Shown piece after piece: positions 62,435-64,000 of a DNA stretch of 64,000 bases. The stretch spans positions 4,216,001 to 4,280,000 of the forward strand of contig NZ_CP053896.1 in the NCBI RefSeq assembly GCF_013255915.1, in the 5' to 3' direction. The notes under the pieces were generated by a model, which had not been told where the DNA came from, made no database searches, and saw only the letters and a program-made list of their open reading frames with translations. The DNA comes from Providencia rettgeri (GTDB lineage: Bacteria > Pseudomonadota > Gammaproteobacteria > Enterobacterales > Enterobacteriaceae). A program made the translations under genes and the position numbers. Each line of letters starts with the position of its first letter. Position 1 is the stretch's first letter.

Positions 62435-63802
62435 ATGCTCAACAGTTTATTAATTGTTCTATTATTATGTGCAATTAGCGCATTCTTTTCTTTGTCAGAA
62501 ATTTCTCTGGCAGCTTCCCGCCGCATTAAACTTAAACTTATGGCCGACGAAGGCAACATTAATGCGGCTCGCGTGCTTAAATTACAAGAAATGCCGGGAA
62601 TGTTTTTTACCGTCGTTCAAATTGGTTTAAATGCCGTTGCTATCCTTGCCGGTATTGTGGGGGAATCTGCTTTTTCTCCAGCTTTGTACGATATCTTTAT
62701 TCAATTTTTATCCCCAAGCTGGGCTCAACAAGTTTCATCAATCCTGTCATTCACCATTGTGACAAGCTTGTTTATTTTAGTGGCTGATTTAACGCCTAAA
62801 CGCATCGGTATGGTAAAACCTGAAGCCATTGCGATTCGTATTGTGAATCCGATGCGCTTCTGCTTAGTGGTACTGAGCCCATTCGTCTGGTTTTTTAATG
62901 GCCTTGCTAACCTGTTTTTTAAATTATTCAAATTACCTACATCACGCAATGAAGATATCACTTCTGATGATATTTTTGCGGTCGTTGAAGCGGGTGCTGT
63001 AGCAGGTGTGTTACGTAAACAAGAACACGAATTAATTGAGAACGTGTTTGAGCTGGAATCACGTACTGTACCATCAGCGATGACTCCGCGTGAAAGTATC
63101 ATTTATTTTGACAAAGACGAGTCAGAAGAAAGCATCAAACATAAAATTTCAACCCAGCCACATTCTAAGTTTCTAGTATGTGCAGGGGGTATTGACCATG
63201 TTATTGGTTATGTTGATTCGAAAGAATTACTTAACCGTGTACTCAATGGCCAGAGCTTAAGTTTAAAAGATGGTGTTCACATTAGAAATACGCTCATGAT
63301 CCCTGACACCCTCTCATTATCAGATACCTTAGAAGCATTTAAAACAAACGCCGTCGATTTTGCTGTGATTCTCAACGAATATGCATTAGTCATGGGTATC
63401 ATTACCATCAATGATGTAATGATCACTCTAATGGGGGACTTAATTGGTCCAGGGCAAGAAGAGCAAATCGTAGTACGTGATGAGAATTCTTGGTTAGTTG
63501 AAGGCGGAACGCCAATTGAAGATGTGATGCGCATTTTAGATATTGATGATTTCCCTGACTTTAGCAACTATGAAACCATCGCAGGGTTTATGATGTACCG
63601 GTTAAGAAGAATGCCGAAACGGACAGATTATGTGAAATATGCGGGCTATAAATTTGAAGTCGTCGATATTGATAATTACAAAATTGACCAATTACTCGTA
63701 ACTCGCCTGACAACAGCGCCATCACCTGTCGTTGTACAACCCGGAAAAAATACTATTGAAACGGCTGGCGCAAAACAACAAACAAAAGATACAGGACATT
63801 AA
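62435..63802 (+). CDS. ytfL: Hemolysin-related CNNM/CBS-domain membrane protein YtfL
   Basis: This 455-residue inner-membrane protein has an N-terminal CNNM domain of about four helices (FSLSEISLAASRRIKLKLMA, then LNAVAILAGIVGESAFSP), a CBS pair (TVPSAMTPRESIIYFD..., NAVDFAVILNEYALVMGIIT) and a C-terminal CorC_HlyC domain (SWLVEGGTPIEDVMRIL). E. coli YtfL has been linked to putrescine export and alkaline pH; relatives transport magnesium or cobalt. Its place after msrA matches E. coli. Confidence 0.93.
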   Translation: MLNSLLIVLLLCAISAFFSLSEISLAASRRIKLKLMADEGNINAARVLKLQEMPGMFFTVVQIGLNAVAILAGIVGESAFSPALYDIFIQFLSPSWAQQVSSILSFTIVTSLFILVADLTPKRIGMVKPEAIAIRIVNPMRFCLVVLSPFVWFFNGLANLFFKLFKLPTSRNEDITSDDIFAVVEAGAVAGVLRKQEHELIENVFELESRTVPSAMTPRESIIYFDKDESEESIKHKISTQPHSKFLVCAGGIDHVIGYVDSKELLNRVLNGQSLSLKDGVHIRNTLMIPDTLSLSDTLEAFKTNAVDFAVILNEYALVMGIITINDVMITLMGDLIGPGQEEQIVVRDENSWLVEGGTPIEDVMRILDIDDFPDFSNYETIAGFMMYRLRRMPKRTDYVKYAGYKFEVVDIDNYKIDQLLVTRLTTAPSPVVVQPGKNTIETAGAKQQTKDTGH

Positions 63803-63831
63803 TGCTTGATAGCGAAGCCGTTTCTTTCAAT

Positions 63832-63849
63832 GCGCCACCTATGTGGCGC
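63832..63849. terminator. Hairpin between ytfL and ytfK
   Basis: GCGCCAC/GTGGCGC with loop CTAT between convergent genes; the following GTTGTT is a weak U tract. Confidence 0.6.
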
Positions 63850-63876
63850 GTTGTTAACCAAAAACTGCTGATTAAC

Positions 63877-64000
63877 CTACCCCAGTTCTGCCTGCAATAA
63901 TGAAACCTGTTTATTGACCTCACTCATCACATTGTAATGGCGCTTATCACTGATTTTAGGTGGTAGAATTTTCCCATAGTTAAACTCAAATGCCCCAAAA
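63877..64000 (-). CDS. ytfK: DUF1107 protein YtfK, 3' part (cut by the window end)
   Basis: The last 41 codons read [20 protein letters not shown], then [20 protein letters not shown], and stop at 63877. This matches the C-terminal half of E. coli YtfK (VGAFEF...GKIL, MSEVNRQV). YtfK stimulates SpoT-dependent (p)ppGpp accumulation in E. coli. It is convergent with ytfL, as in E. coli. The start codon is beyond the window. Confidence 0.85.
   Translation of the reverse strand, partial: FGAFEFNYGKILPPKISDKRHYNVMSEVNKQVSLLQAELG

Overview
The window reads as a chromosomal segment of an AT-rich enterobacterium of the Morganellaceae, most likely Providencia. Almost every housekeeping protein aligns collinearly with its E. 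coli counterpart: UbiU/UbiV iron-sulfur cysteines, PyrI zinc cysteines and RidA Arg105 fall at identical residue numbers. Base composition and codon use are clearly more AT-rich, and ERIC-type intergenic repeats are scattered through it. The genus is inferred from recalled family resemblance, not from a search.

Layout. (1) 1-8 kb: tail of a 2-aminoethylphosphonate ABC importer, a small lipoprotein, the attenuated pyrL-pyrBI operon with ridA, then the anaerobic ribonucleotide reductase pair nrdDG behind a dense regulatory region. (2) 6.7-11.8 kb: the yhbP, yhbQ/yhbS and ubiT/ubiUV cluster for oxygen-independent ubiquinone synthesis. (3) 11.8-19.7 kb: an accessory block absent from this position in E. 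coli, with a DinJ/YafQ-like toxin-antitoxin pair, an HlyD plus two-permease exporter without an ATPase gene, a triple tandem ERIC array running into the btsSR pyruvate-sensing two-component system, and a second toxin-antitoxin pair. (4) 19.7-42.9 kb: the classic translation, RNA-decay and envelope superoperon on the minus strand (rplU-rpmA-obgE; greA; rlmE-ftsH-folP-glmM-secG-leuU; metY-rimP-nusA-infB-rbfA-truB-rpsO-pnp-nlpI-yrbN-deaD), with dacB and yhbY on the plus strand. (5) 43.2-49.6 kb: ispB, two paralogous Mu-repressor-like DNA-binding proteins divergent from the Ner-like sfsB, and a LysR-controlled amino-acid permease plus C-S lyase operon. (6) 49.6-64 kb: mdh/argR, mpl/fbp, ppa, ytfP-tamB-tamA, msrA, ytfL and a cut ytfK.

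The strongest leads outside routine annotation are: a compound nrdD control region with an FNR box, paired NrdR boxes and three consensus DnaA boxes; a consensus PurR operator on the pyrBI -35; the three-copy ERIC array that becomes the btsS leader; a Mu c/ner-like regulatory arrangement retained beside ispB; an exporter operon with no ATPase gene; and a multi-hairpin intergenic element between dacB and obgE. No CRISPR array, complete insertion sequence, integrase or phage structural gene was seen.
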